This document shows, in pieces, positions 53,838 through 63,562 of a DNA stretch of 64,000 nucleotides (the stretch's first letter is position 1; every line of letters starts with the position of its first letter). Source of the stretch: Myxococcus landrumus (lineage in GTDB: Bacteria; Myxococcota; Myxococcia; Myxococcales; Myxococcaceae); contig NZ_CP071091.1 of the NCBI RefSeq assembly GCF_017301635.1, positions 7,184,501-7,248,500 on the forward strand, given 5' to 3'. The notes under the pieces were generated by a model. It was not told where the DNA came from, ran no database searches, and saw only the letters and a program-made list of their open reading frames with translations. A program made the position numbers and the translations under genes.

Positions 53838-56709
53838 TGCCCAGCAGCTTCTTGGCCACGCGCACGAGCTGCTTGTCCTTGGCCGCGTCGGGAATGTCGA
53901 GCAGCGCCGCCGCCACGACCTTCCCGGCCCCGTGCGTGTTCTCGCCCGCGAGCTTGAGATAGGTCGAGAAGAGCTCGAGCCGCTCGGGCTTCTCCCGCGC
54001 CGCCTCGACATGGGCGAGCAGCACCTTCGTGAGTGCCTCGCGCGGCCACGTCCGGAACAGCGCGCGCAGGCCCTCGCGCTCCACGGCTTCCGGGCGGGTC
54101 TCCGCCAGATGCACCGCGGGCTCCAGCATGGCCAGCCCGAAGGCGCGCAGGGACTCGGCCACGAGGGTGCTCTTCCACCCGTCGACGAACGCCCTCAGCA
54201 GGGCCTGGGCTCCGCGCATGTCTCCCAGCACGCCGAGCGCGTAGATGGACGCCTTCGCATCGGTGTCGCCGCGCGACTCCACGCGTTGCAGGTAGCGGTC
54301 CAGCATCTCCGAATCGCCCAGCCACGCCAGCGCCATGGCCGCGCGGTGCCGCACCTCATAGGCGGGGTCTCCGTAGAACACCTGCCGCAACGCGGGCCAC
54401 GCCTGCGTCAGCCCCAGCGCCTCCAGCTCATTCACCGCGCCCATCCGCGCATCCCGCGCGGGCTCGGTCAGGGCCTGATGGACGAAGGGGCGGATGCGCT
54501 CCTCGCGCTCCCGGCTCAGTGCCGCCACGGCCTCCGGGCCCTTCTCCCGCGCCTGCACGTCATTCAGCGTCTCGCGCGCGAAGAGGCGCAGGCCCGCGTC
54601 ATGTCCCTTGCGCGTCAGCCCATCGAGGAGCACGCGAGCATCGCGTCCACCCAACTGCCCCAGCACCTGGATGGCGGTGCGCCGCACCATGCGGCTGTGG
54701 TGCTCGGACAGGGCCTGCTTCACCACCTCCAGCACCTGCTCTCGCGGACGGCGGGCCACGGCCTTCGCGATGAAGCCGCTGGCCATGCCGTCGCTCCACG
54801 CGGGATACAGCGACTCCAGCAGCGCGCTGTCCTCCAGCGTCTCGTAGTAGCGCGAGACGTGCGCGGTGGCCTCGTGGCGCGTCAGCTCCCCCTGCACCCG
54901 CTTCTGGAGGACCTCGGCGGGAGTCAGGGGCTGCGGGGGGATGCGCACGTGGATGCTGGGGTGCGTGGCCACGGGCGTCAGCGCTTCACCCTCCACCTGG
55001 ACCGACCCCGCCAGCCGGACCAGGGCGATGCCCAGCACCTGATACACCTTGATGAAGTCATCCAGCCGCTCCGCCACGTCGGGCCGCTGCGCCAGCGTCG
55101 CCAGCAGGACGGCGGGCTTCTCCAACCCCAGCTCCTTGAGCCGGGCCACCAGCGGCTCCACCGCGCGCGGCGACACCGCGGACAGGCCCTGGGAGAACTT
55201 GTCCGCCAGCTCGTCCCGCACCTCGGCCAGGGCGATGGCGGCGCGCGAGGCTCCCGCGTCGCGGGCCGCGTCCGCCCAGCCCGTGCGCGACGAGGACGAA
55301 GCCGCGGTGGCCACCGTCCGCCGGCGTCCGCGCCGCGACGTCTCCTCCATCTCCAGGCGGGACAGGCCCCGCAGCCTCAAGCCCTCGGCGGTCTCCACCA
55401 CCATCGCCAGGGGGAACAGCGTGGGCAGCGCGGCCTCCAGCGCCATGTCCCCCAGCACCACCTTGAGCGTCGCGCCCTCGAGCGCCGCGGAGATGGACTC
55501 ATCGAGCGAGTCGTCCGACGGAAGGAACAATCCCTGGCCCTTCGCGTCCACGAGCTGCGAGCGCTTGCCGCTGGCGAGCAGCGTCTGCACGCGCAGCGCC
55601 ACCGGCAGCCGCTCCGGCGCGAAGACGTCCTTGCGGTGCTCCTGGAAGGCGGAGAGCGCGGCCCCCACGTCGGGGAGCGACTTCTCCACAAGTTGGACCA
55701 GTGCCGCGTCGTCCAGGGGATGCCGCTTCAGCTCCGCGTCCAGGTCCAGGCGGAAGGGCGCGAAGCCCGGATACTGGCCGCCCTGGGCCTTCTCCAGCAC
55801 CTCGCCCGAGTGGCTCCGCTTGGGCTCCACGCTCTTGAGGAAGGCGGGGAGGATCTGCTTCTCCGCGTAGTGCTTGCCGGAGACGAGCTCCACGAAGCGG
55901 CTCTCGCGGACGATGAAGTTGTCGGGGGTGACGCGCGCGGAGAACGCATACTCCATCAGCGTCAGCCCCTCGACGGGGGCGCGGTCCTTCTTGGTCCACG
56001 TCTTGCCGATGAGCTCCTCGACGTAGCGGTCCTCGAGCGCCTCGCCGCCCAGGTGCTTCTCCACCTTGCGCGTGGTGAGCAGCATGTCCGCCACCAGGTC
56101 GGTGAAGGCGGGGGGCTCGAACTCACCGGTGCGCTCGGCGGCCTTCTCCAGGAGGTTCGCCACCTCCACCGTGCTGGCCGCGAGCCTGCGCAGCCCGTTG
56201 GCGCGCAGCGTCTCTCCCAGGGCGCGGACCTGGCTGGCGCGGTCCTCGGAGAGGGACATCACACCCGACAACCCCAGCTCCCGCACCAGCGTGGAGACCT
56301 GGGCCACGCCCGCCTTCATCAGGTCCGCGGTCTCCGTCTTGCCCTTCTTCACGCTCTTCTTCGCGGGGCCTCCCGCGCCCGCCGGAGGCGCGTCGGCGGT
56401 GACGAAGGACTCCGGCGCGCGAGACCACGCCACCAGCAGCGCCGCCGCGTGCTTGCAGAAGGGGCGCGAGCGCGCCGCCATGCACGAGCACCGCCCCTTC
56501 ACCTCGCGGCCCTCTCCGAACACCAGGGAAACTTTGTAGGGCGTCGCCCCGGAGCCGAGCGCGTCCGCGAACAGCCGGTTCTCGAAGCGCGACAGGTGGG
56601 TGATGTGCTTGTCGTCGAAGATGCGCGCGCCCTTGGCCAGCTCGTCGCGGTCGTTGATGACTTCCGTCAGGGCGCTCATGCCCGGGGCCAGCTTTCGCAA
56701 CTCAGCCAT
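53827..56709 (-). CDS. SWIM zinc-finger protein with HEAT repeats (YehQ-like)
   Basis: The 960-residue protein has a SWIM motif near residue 75: CSCMAARSRPFCKHAAALL (CxCx7CxH-type). A long helical region follows; the C-terminal half contains HEAT-like repeats (VRRTAIQVLGQLGGRDARVLL, EVRHRAAMALAWLGD and similar). The order of genes, MoxR ATPase, DUF5682, VWA, SWIM, is that of E. coli yehL-yehM-yehP-yehQ, although the E. coli SWIM protein is shorter as I recall. It overlaps the VWA gene by 8 bp. Role: probably substrate or nucleic-acid recognition in an ATPase complex. Confidence 0.82.
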   Translation of the reverse strand: MAELRKLAPGMSALTEVINDRDELAKGARIFDDKHITHLSRFENRLFADALGSGATPYKVSLVFGEGREVKGRCSCMAARSRPFCKHAAALLVAWSRAPESFVTADAPPAGAGGPAKKSVKKGKTETADLMKAGVAQVSTLVRELGLSGVMSLSEDRASQVRALGETLRANGLRRLAASTVEVANLLEKAAERTGEFEPPAFTDLVADMLLTTRKVEKHLGGEALEDRYVEELIGKTWTKKDRAPVEGLTLMEYAFSARVTPDNFIVRESRFVELVSGKHYAEKQILPAFLKSVEPKRSHSGEVLEKAQGGQYPGFAPFRLDLDAELKRHPLDDAALVQLVEKSLPDVGAALSAFQEHRKDVFAPERLPVALRVQTLLASGKRSQLVDAKGQGLFLPSDDSLDESISAALEGATLKVVLGDMALEAALPTLFPLAMVVETAEGLRLRGLSRLEMEETSRRGRRRTVATAASSSSRTGWADAARDAGASRAAIALAEVRDELADKFSQGLSAVSPRAVEPLVARLKELGLEKPAVLLATLAQRPDVAERLDDFIKVYQVLGIALVRLAGSVQVEGEALTPVATHPSIHVRIPPQPLTPAEVLQKRVQGELTRHEATAHVSRYYETLEDSALLESLYPAWSDGMASGFIAKAVARRPREQVLEVVKQALSEHHSRMVRRTAIQVLGQLGGRDARVLLDGLTRKGHDAGLRLFARETLNDVQAREKGPEAVAALSREREERIRPFVHQALTEPARDARMGAVNELEALGLTQAWPALRQVFYGDPAYEVRHRAAMALAWLGDSEMLDRYLQRVESRGDTDAKASIYALGVLGDMRGAQALLRAFVDGWKSTLVAESLRAFGLAMLEPAVHLAETRPEAVEREGLRALFRTWPREALTKVLLAHVEAAREKPERLELFSTYLKLAGENTHGAGKVVAAALLDIPDAAKDKQLVRVAKKLLGIKA

Positions 56710-57913
56710 GGGACAGCTCCTTCTCGGAGGACAGCAGCGGCGTCAGGTCCTGGTTGCGCATCACTCGCTCCACCACGTCCACCAGCTTGCGCGGCGTACA
56801 CCCGAAGCACGGGATGCCCATCGCGGTGAGCTCCTTCGCCATGGCCTGGTCGTAGGAGGGCTTGCCTCCGTCCGACAGCGCCAGCAGGCACAGCACCTTC
56901 GCGCGCGAGTCCACGAGCTGCCGCAGCCGCGCGAGCAGCTCCTGCGCGTTGCCGCCCTCGTAGAGGTCGGTAATCAGCAGGAAGAGTGTCTTCTCCGGCC
57001 GCTGCACATGGTGGGCCTGCGCGTAGGCCACCGCCCGGTTGATGTCCGTGCCGCCGCCGAGCTGCGTGGAGAACAGCACCTCCACCGGGTCCGACAGGAG
57101 GGGCGTCATGTCCACCACCTCGGTGTCGAACAGGACCAGCCGCGTGCGCAGCACGTCCAGCGACGCGAAGATGGCGGCCATGACGGAGCTGTAGACCACG
57201 CTCTCCGCCATGGAGCCGGACTGGTCCACCACCAGCGTCACGTCCCACTCATGGTGCCGCCGCTGGTTGGGCCAGAAGTAGAAGCGCTCGGGCACCAGGC
57301 GCTGGTTCTCCGCGTCCCAGCCCTTGAGGTTGTGGCGAATCGTGCGCTTCCAGTCGATGTTGCGCGCGATGGGCAGCGGGCTCGTCCTGTCGCGGCGCAG
57401 GGCGCCGATGACCGCCGTGCGGACGGTGGACTCCAGCTTCTTGCGCAGCTCGTCCACCACCTCGCGGACAATCGTCCGGGCCAGGGACTTCGCCTCGTCG
57501 GGGATGAGCCCGCGCGCGCTCACCAGCGTCGTCACCAGCTCCACGTTCTTCTCGAGGAAGGGCAGCGTCTCCGGCTCGAACAGGAGCTGCGTGAGGCCCT
57601 TCTTCTCGATGGCGTCCTTCTGGACGAGCGCAATCACGTCGTCGCGGAAGAAGCTGCGCAGCGCGCCCAGCCACTCGGGGATGTAGGGTTTGGGGCCCTC
57701 GCGCCCTCCGCTGCGCTCGCCGTAGACGAACGAGAGCGCGTCATCCAGCGGCTCCAGGTCTCCACCCGCCAGGCCCACCGAGCCCGAAGAGGCCGTCAGT
57801 GACCGCAGCGAGGGACACGCCCCCGTCTTCTCCGCCGCGGGGCCCAGCGCCAGCCGCCAGCGCAGGAGCGCGTCGCGGTCCTTCTCAGACAGACTCTTCG
57901 GGTCCACGCTCAT
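56702..57913 (-). CDS. VWA-domain protein of a MoxR-VWA system (YehP-like)
   Basis: The 403-residue protein has a C-terminal von Willebrand A domain with the metal-ion site DQSGSM (MIDAS), then GGTD and ITDLYEGG. The N-terminal part is helical and not recognised. VWA proteins of this class bind a partner protein under control of a MoxR-type ATPase. It lies between DUF5682 (4-bp ATGA overlap) and the SWIM-HEAT gene (8-bp overlap), so the four are translationally coupled. Confidence 0.88.
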   Translation of the reverse strand: MSVDPKSLSEKDRDALLRWRLALGPAAEKTGACPSLRSLTASSGSVGLAGGDLEPLDDALSFVYGERSGGREGPKPYIPEWLGALRSFFRDDVIALVQKDAIEKKGLTQLLFEPETLPFLEKNVELVTTLVSARGLIPDEAKSLARTIVREVVDELRKKLESTVRTAVIGALRRDRTSPLPIARNIDWKRTIRHNLKGWDAENQRLVPERFYFWPNQRRHHEWDVTLVVDQSGSMAESVVYSSVMAAIFASLDVLRTRLVLFDTEVVDMTPLLSDPVEVLFSTQLGGGTDINRAVAYAQAHHVQRPEKTLFLLITDLYEGGNAQELLARLRQLVDSRAKVLCLLALSDGGKPSYDQAMAKELTAMGIPCFGCTPRKLVDVVERVMRNQDLTPLLSSEKELSHG

Positions 57914-60210
57914 AGCAGGTCATCCAAGTCATCGAGCGCCTTGCCCAGCTCCGCGCTCATGTCCTTGAGCTTCTCTTTGTCCTTTTCCTCGAGCACCGTC
58001 TTCACCGCGCGGCCCTGCTCTCCGAGCCGCCGCACGGCCACGATGTTCTCCATGAGGTAGCGCCGCTCGGTGCTACCGAGCACGCCCAGTGCCCTTCTCA
58101 ATACCGGGAGGGTCTGACGGAAGCGCTCGGGCTCGATGCCCGCCAGGAACTCATCGAGCGCCTTCACCACGTCGCGGTTCTTCACCAGCACCAGCGCGTT
58201 GACCCGCAGGAAGCCCTCCAGCCACGACGCGCTCACCTCCGGGTCCACCGCGAGCGACAGCCGCAGCCCCACCTCCTTCGCGACCTCCTCCTCGGTCAGC
58301 TCCTGCGACAGATAGAGCAGGCCCGTCGCCAGCCCCGACGCGGAAGGATGCACGGTGCCGCTGTGCATCAGTCCCCGGGCCGCGACGAGCCACCCGGCCT
58401 TGTCCGCGAGCGGCTGCGCCAGCGCCACCTCATGCAACGTCCGCAGCGCATCCATGACCTCGGGTACGGCGTCGGGCGCGCAGGCACAGGCCTCGCTCAC
58501 TCGCAGCAGCGCGCGAGAGAAGGTCTTCTGGCAGAGCACGGCCACGGCCTCGTCGCCCATCGCCGTATGCGCGCGGGAGGTGCCATACGCGACCAGGCCA
58601 GACAGGGCCCGCGCCGCCGAGGCGAGCGAGGGCAGGGCCACGTCCGTGGAGGCATGGGCATCACACGCACGCAGCGCGGCGCCCAGCGTCTGCGCACAGC
58701 CCGTAATCACAGACTCCAGCAGCACCTCCGCGGCGTCACCCGTGCTCCGCGCCGCGTCCAGTTGCTCCTGGAGGACCCGCGTCGTCACCGCCTCCAGCGA
58801 GTCACCCAGGACAATCTTCTCCACCAGCGCCACGTCGGTGGACGGCGTCCACTGGGCCTGCCACGACTCCCGCACGCGTGTGAGCGCGGCCTGGGCTCCC
58901 GCCTCCTTGGGGGTGACCTTCTGTTGGGCGGTGCCCGCGAGCGTGGCGTAGGGAATGCCCGTCACCCGCAGCCGGTGCAGGAACACCGACGAGCCGACCT
59001 CCACCTCGTTGCTCAACCGCAGCGTGAAGGTCTCCGGGCTGTCGGTGCGCGGCAGGCGGCGCGAGTCCACCTCCCGCCAGAACTCCGCCTGGAGCGAGTT
59101 CTTCCCGATGCGGCTGGCCACGCGGCCCACCTGATGGCCCACCACGCTCTTCCACAGGAAGGAGTCGACGTGGGTCGCATCCCCTCGGCACAGCGTCGCG
59201 ATGGTGGCCTCACGCAGCTCGTCCAGCCCCGGCGCGCTCTTCTCGCGCAGGTCCGAGAGCGTCACCGCGAGGCGATAGGCCTCCAGCACGTCGGACAGCG
59301 ACGCGGTGAAGCCTCGCATGCGCAGGTGCCCGGCGAAGTCGATGAGCACCTCCAGCGTCGCGCGCCGGAAGTCACACTTCGCCTCATGGGCCTTCTGGTA
59401 GAAGTGCGGCGCGCGGTTGCCGGCGCCGTAGCCGAGCTGCTCGGACAGGCGGGGAAAGCTGTACGGAATCACCGTCACCGCGCAGGGCACTGCCGCCGGA
59501 AGCCGGGCCTCCAGCGCGGCCTCCACGTCCTTCGCGACGAAGGCGGCCACGTGCGCGGCGCCCGCCACGACGGCGATCTTCTCGGGCGGGACGCCGCTGG
59601 CCACCACCTCCAGCACCCGCCTTGCCATGAAGGCATCGCGCCAGCGGTGATGGTCCTGGCGAGGCCCCGCGTTGAGCACGTCCGCCCACGCGAGCAGCAC
59701 GCCCCGGAAGCCCTCGGGAGTCCAGTCCGGTGCCTCGAACAGCGCCTCCCACAGCTCCTCGAAGGAGCGGTAGCCTCGCTCGCGAGCGAACCGCTCGGTG
59801 ATGGGCTCCTCTTCCTCTGGAGGGGACTGCGTCTGTGGCGCGGTCTCCTGGACCTCGGCCTCGGCGGGAGGCACCAGGGCGAGGCTGACGCCCACGGGGA
59901 TGTCGATGAAGAGCGCGCGGGCGGCGTTCGCCTGGGCCCAGCGCACCGCCGCGTATTCGGGGGAGTACTCCGCGAAGGGCCACAGCGCGGAGCCCGGCGT
60001 GTCATCCGTGCGATAGCCGAGCAGGGCGATGGGAGGGCGGGTGTCCGCGTCGCACAGGACGTCCACGAGCGCGGAGGCATCGCAGGGGCCCTCGATGAGC
60101 ACCACCTCTGGCTTCACGTGCTCCAGCCAGCGTCCGAGCACCGCCGTGGTGCGCGGCGAGTGGTGGCGCACCGGGAACAGGTGCACCCGGGTGAGCAGGT
60201 CGAGGTCCAT
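57910..60210 (-). CDS. DUF5682 family protein (YehM-like)
   Basis: The 766-residue protein has the family N-terminus HLFPVRHHSPRTTAV, followed by PEVVLIEGPCDA and PVALLGYRTDD-like segments. ATG 60210 overlaps the MoxR stop by one base (TGATG), so the frame from further upstream is not used. An Ala/Glu-rich insert (about 130-165) is loop-like. Later parts are helical. The function is unknown. Its conserved company (MoxR ATPase, VWA, SWIM) suggests a dedicated component of that complex. Confidence 0.82.
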   Translation of the reverse strand: MDLDLLTRVHLFPVRHHSPRTTAVLGRWLEHVKPEVVLIEGPCDASALVDVLCDADTRPPIALLGYRTDDTPGSALWPFAEYSPEYAAVRWAQANAARALFIDIPVGVSLALVPPAEAEVQETAPQTQSPPEEEEPITERFARERGYRSFEELWEALFEAPDWTPEGFRGVLLAWADVLNAGPRQDHHRWRDAFMARRVLEVVASGVPPEKIAVVAGAAHVAAFVAKDVEAALEARLPAAVPCAVTVIPYSFPRLSEQLGYGAGNRAPHFYQKAHEAKCDFRRATLEVLIDFAGHLRMRGFTASLSDVLEAYRLAVTLSDLREKSAPGLDELREATIATLCRGDATHVDSFLWKSVVGHQVGRVASRIGKNSLQAEFWREVDSRRLPRTDSPETFTLRLSNEVEVGSSVFLHRLRVTGIPYATLAGTAQQKVTPKEAGAQAALTRVRESWQAQWTPSTDVALVEKIVLGDSLEAVTTRVLQEQLDAARSTGDAAEVLLESVITGCAQTLGAALRACDAHASTDVALPSLASAARALSGLVAYGTSRAHTAMGDEAVAVLCQKTFSRALLRVSEACACAPDAVPEVMDALRTLHEVALAQPLADKAGWLVAARGLMHSGTVHPSASGLATGLLYLSQELTEEEVAKEVGLRLSLAVDPEVSASWLEGFLRVNALVLVKNRDVVKALDEFLAGIEPERFRQTLPVLRRALGVLGSTERRYLMENIVAVRRLGEQGRAVKTVLEEKDKEKLKDMSAELGKALDDLDDLL

Positions 60211-61295
60211 CAGCCCCTCAGGAGCTTCTTGCTCGCGGAGTACAGCTCCTTCCACGCGCCGGAGCGGCTCTTGGCCACCGTCTCCATGTACTCGCGCAGG
60301 GCCTTCACGTCGTCCTCCTGCTCCTTCACCACCGCGCCCACCAGCGAGGCGGCCAGCTCCTGCGGCGTCACCTTCCCGCCGCCGAACTGCTGCGCGAGGA
60401 TGGAGCTGTTGAACAACACGCTGATGGCCTCGGCCGTGGAGAGCACCGCGCCCGGCGTGCGCACCTTCGTCTTCCCATCCTTCGTCACGCCCTGGCGCAG
60501 CTCCTGGAAGAGCGTGAGCAGCATGCGAGACAGCTCCTCGGTCGGCGGGACACCGACCTGATAGTCATTGCGCAGCTCCGCCTCGCGCCTCGTCACGATT
60601 TGAATCTCCTGCTCCAGGTCATCCACCACCGGGACGGTGACGAAGTTGAAGCGGCGCTTGAGGGCGGCGCTCATCTCGTTGACGCCGCGGTCGCGGGTGT
60701 TGGCGGTGGCGATGAGGTTGAAGCCGCGCTGCGCGCTCACCACCTCGCCCAGCTCCGGGATGGAGACCTGCTTCTCCGAGAGGATGGAGATGAGCGCGTC
60801 TTGAATCTCCGGTGAGGTGCGCGTCACCTCTTCGAAGCGGGCGAACTTGCCGCCGCGCATGGCGCGCAGCACGGGGGAGGGAACGAGGGCGTCCGGCGTG
60901 GGGCCCTTCGCGAGCAGCAGCGCGTAGTTCCACGAGTACTTGAGGTGGTCCTCGCTGGTGCCCGCGGTGCCCTGGACGATGAGGGCGGAGGTGCCACTGA
61001 TGGCGGCGGAGAGGTGTTCGGAGAGCCAGCTCTTCGCGGTGCCCGGCTCGCCCACGAGCATCAGGGCCCGGTCCGACGCCAGGGTGGCGATGCAGACCTG
61101 CACGAGCCCCTTGTCACCCACGTACTTGGGGGTGATGGGAACGCCGCCCACGGGCTTTGTGCTCCCGAGGATGTAGGTCTCGACGGCGCGAGGCGAGAGC
61201 GCCCACCCAGGAGGGCGAGGCTTGTCGTCATGGGCGGCGAGGGCGTCCAGCTCAGTCTTGAACTTCGCTTCGGCGGGCAGTCGGATGTCCGGCAT
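60210..61295 (-). CDS. MoxR-family AAA+ ATPase (YehL-like)
   Basis: The 361-residue ATPase has Walker A VGEPGTAKSW (residues about 77-86), a Walker B-like region near FARFEEVTR (residues about 150-158, with a Glu), sensor-1 ATANTRDRGVNEMSAALKRRF, and a helical lid. These are features of MoxR-type AAA+ proteins. It starts the operon MoxR-DUF5682-VWA-SWIM/HEAT. Such ATPases drive metal insertion or assembly of VWA-bound targets. The upstream intergenic region (61296-61475) also serves the divergent ATPase-HNH pair; it contains a small palindrome, CAGTCAGGACTG, at 61309-61320. Confidence 0.9.
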   Translation of the reverse strand: MPDIRLPAEAKFKTELDALAAHDDKPRPPGWALSPRAVETYILGSTKPVGGVPITPKYVGDKGLVQVCIATLASDRALMLVGEPGTAKSWLSEHLSAAISGTSALIVQGTAGTSEDHLKYSWNYALLLAKGPTPDALVPSPVLRAMRGGKFARFEEVTRTSPEIQDALISILSEKQVSIPELGEVVSAQRGFNLIATANTRDRGVNEMSAALKRRFNFVTVPVVDDLEQEIQIVTRREAELRNDYQVGVPPTEELSRMLLTLFQELRQGVTKDGKTKVRTPGAVLSTAEAISVLFNSSILAQQFGGGKVTPQELAASLVGAVVKEQEDDVKALREYMETVAKSRSGAWKELYSASKKLLRG

Positions 61296-61475
61296 GCGTG
61301 AAAGCTACCAGTCAGGACTGACACGCGGCGATTCAGGGGGTTGTCTTGCTTACCACCCGGCGGCCCACCTCCGAGGGGGCCTGCGATGGATGGGTTCGAG
61401 ACGATTCCTCATCGCTTCACACTGTGGCCGCGAGGCGATTGACCCCTGGGTCTGATTCGGGCGTCCTGCGTCTCC

Positions 61476-62756
61476 ATGTATCTGAAGAAAGTCGTCCTCG
61501 AGAACATCCGGTCGATGGCTGAGCTGGAGTGGGAGCCGCCCTCGCTTCCGGGGTGGCACGTCGTCATCGGAGACAACGGCGCGGGCAAGAGCTCCTTCCT
61601 GCGCGCCATCTCGCTCGCGATGGTGGGGCGCGACGCGGCGATGGCGCTTCGTCAGGATTGGGGTGAATGGCTTCGCGTGGGAACGCCCTCTGGTTCGATT
61701 CAGTTGTCCTTGAGTGGGGACTCGCGCTGGGACCAGGTCGCGGGCTCCGCGTCGTCGGATGTCCCGGCGGACCTGCGGCTCCAGCGCGCGGGGAGTGGCA
61801 CCCAGCTCGTGCCAGGGGCGGCGAGCATGGTCGCCGCACCGGGGCTGTGGGGCCTGGGCCCGGGCTGGTTCAGCGCGGCGTATGGTGCGTTCAGGCGCTT
61901 CACGGGCGGCGACGCGGAGCAGGAGACGCTCTTCTCCTCGCAGCCCCGGCTCGCGCGCCATCTGTCGATGTTCGACGCGTCCGTGTCCCTGCGCGCGAGC
62001 CTGGAGTGGCTCAAGCTGCTCGAGTTCAAGCGGCTGGAGAAGAGCCCCGAAGGCGGCTTGGTGGAGCCGCTCAAGGCGTTCATCAACCAGCCCGACTTCC
62101 TGCCGCACCAGACGCAGCTCGACTCCATCTCCTCGCGAGGCGTGCGCTTCGTGGACGGCCAGGGCAGCGAGGTCTCCGTCGAGAATCTGGGCGACGGCTT
62201 CCAGTCCCTGCTGAGCCTCGCGTTCGAGTTGATCCGCCAGCTCGCGAGCACCTATGGCGCGAAGCACCTCTTCGCCCCGGGCGACACGACGACGCTCCAG
62301 ACGCCGGGCGTCGTCCTCATCGACGAAGTCGAAGCCCACCTGCATCCGACGTGGCAGCGCCGCGTGGGGTTCTGGTTCCGAAAGCACTTCCCCAACATCC
62401 AGTTCATCGTCACGACGCACAGCCCGCTCATCTGCCAGGCCGCCGCGGAGGGGAGCATCTTCTGGCTGCCGCGTCCCGGCAGTGACGAACCGTCGAGCAT
62501 GGTGACCGGCATCGCGCGCGAGCGGCTCCTCTACGGAAGCGTGGTGGATGCGTACGGCACGGGCGCCTTCGGAGACATGTCGACGCGCTCCCCCGAGGCC
62601 CTCGTGCAGTTGGAGCGCCTGGCCCTCCTCAACCAGAAGGAGCTGGCCGGAGGGCTGAGCGAGGAGGAGCGCCAGGAGCAGGAGCGTCTGCGCATGCGCA
62701 CGCCGACCGCCGCGAGCGTGCTGCCGTCCCCCGCGGTGGAGCGCCTGCTCAAATGA
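61476..62756 (+). CDS. PtuA-like ATPase of a Septu-type defence pair
   Basis: The 426-residue ATPase has Walker A VIGDNGAGKSS (residues about 30-40), signature-like ENLGDGFQSLLSL and Walker B VVLIDEVEAHLHP, followed by TTHSPLICQ. It is an AAA_15/21-type ABC-like ATPase. The gene overlaps the HNH gene as ATGA. An ATPase next to this type of HNH protein is the composition of the Septu system (PtuA-PtuB), which blocks phage. PtuA senses invasion; PtuB is the nuclease. No reverse transcriptase is seen, so a retron form is not supported. Confidence 0.68.
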   Translation: MYLKKVVLENIRSMAELEWEPPSLPGWHVVIGDNGAGKSSFLRAISLAMVGRDAAMALRQDWGEWLRVGTPSGSIQLSLSGDSRWDQVAGSASSDVPADLRLQRAGSGTQLVPGAASMVAAPGLWGLGPGWFSAAYGAFRRFTGGDAEQETLFSSQPRLARHLSMFDASVSLRASLEWLKLLEFKRLEKSPEGGLVEPLKAFINQPDFLPHQTQLDSISSRGVRFVDGQGSEVSVENLGDGFQSLLSLAFELIRQLASTYGAKHLFAPGDTTTLQTPGVVLIDEVEAHLHPTWQRRVGFWFRKHFPNIQFIVTTHSPLICQAAAEGSIFWLPRPGSDEPSSMVTGIARERLLYGSVVDAYGTGAFGDMSTRSPEALVQLERLALLNQKELAGGLSEEERQEQERLRMRTPTAASVLPSPAVERLLK

Positions 62757-63562
62757 TTCGCCTGCCCGAGAAGCCGTTGCCCGCGGAGGCACGCGAGGGG
62801 CTGGTGAAGTACCAGCGGGAGCTGGACGCGGTCGCGGACTACGCGGAGCGGGTGGCGCAGGCGAAGAAGCGCTTCTCCGTGTTCAACAAGATTGGCAACC
62901 CCGTCTTCGACCACGTCAAGGCGACGCTGTCGGACATGTGCGCGGGCGCGCGCCGCTGCGCCTATTGCGAGGACTCCGTCGCGGACGAGGTGGAGCACAT
63001 CCGCCCCAAGACGCTCTACCCGGAGGTCGCCTTCGCGTGGGCGAACTACCTGTATGCGTGTGGCGTCTGCAACCCGCGCAAGAATGACCACTTCGCGGTC
63101 TTCGCCGAGGGGACGAATGTCCTGACGGACGTGCGGCGCGAGCGCGGTGCCCCGGTGGAGCCGCCCGTTGCTGGCAGGCCGGTGTTCCTGGACCCTCGCG
63201 TGGAGGACCCCACGGAGTTCCTCGAACTGGACCTGCGCGACACGTTCTATTTCGTCCCGAAGGGGCGCTCGGGGACGGAGGCGTACCAGCGCGCGGAGTA
63301 CACGATAACGGTGCTCCAGTTGAACGTGCGCGAGGTGCTGCCGCAGTCGCGCCGCGCCGCGTACTGGGACTACATGGCGCACCTGGGGAACTATCTCCGG
63401 GCGAAGACCCAAGGTTTCTCGCAGGAGGCGCTGGACGCGTTGGTGGCGCGAGTGCGGACGCGGCAGCACCCCACGGTCTGGGCGGAGATGAAGCGACAGC
63501 ATGCCCGGCTTCCGGAGGTGCTGCGCATGTTCGAGCAGGTGCCCGAGGCCCTGAAGTGGTGA
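62753..63562 (+). CDS. PtuB-like HNH endonuclease of a Septu-type defence pair
   Basis: The 269-residue protein has an HNH nuclease centre: CAYCED (CxxC), DEVEHIRPKTLYPE (the EH of HNH) and YACGVCNPRKNDHF (CxxC with NxxK). These match the PtuB/TIGR02646-type HNH nucleases. It is translationally coupled to the upstream ATPase by a 4-bp overlap. The expected action is cutting of nucleic acid when the ATPase complex is triggered. All catalytic residues appear intact. Confidence 0.75.
   Translation: MIRLPEKPLPAEAREGLVKYQRELDAVADYAERVAQAKKRFSVFNKIGNPVFDHVKATLSDMCAGARRCAYCEDSVADEVEHIRPKTLYPEVAFAWANYLYACGVCNPRKNDHFAVFAEGTNVLTDVRRERGAPVEPPVAGRPVFLDPRVEDPTEFLELDLRDTFYFVPKGRSGTEAYQRAEYTITVLQLNVREVLPQSRRAAYWDYMAHLGNYLRAKTQGFSQEALDALVARVRTRQHPTVWAEMKRQHARLPEVLRMFEQVPEALKW

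Noticed and set aside
61309-61320. Small palindrome CAGTCAGGACTG upstream of the MoxR operon
   Set aside because: Only 5-bp arms, so it may be chance; too weak to report as an operator.
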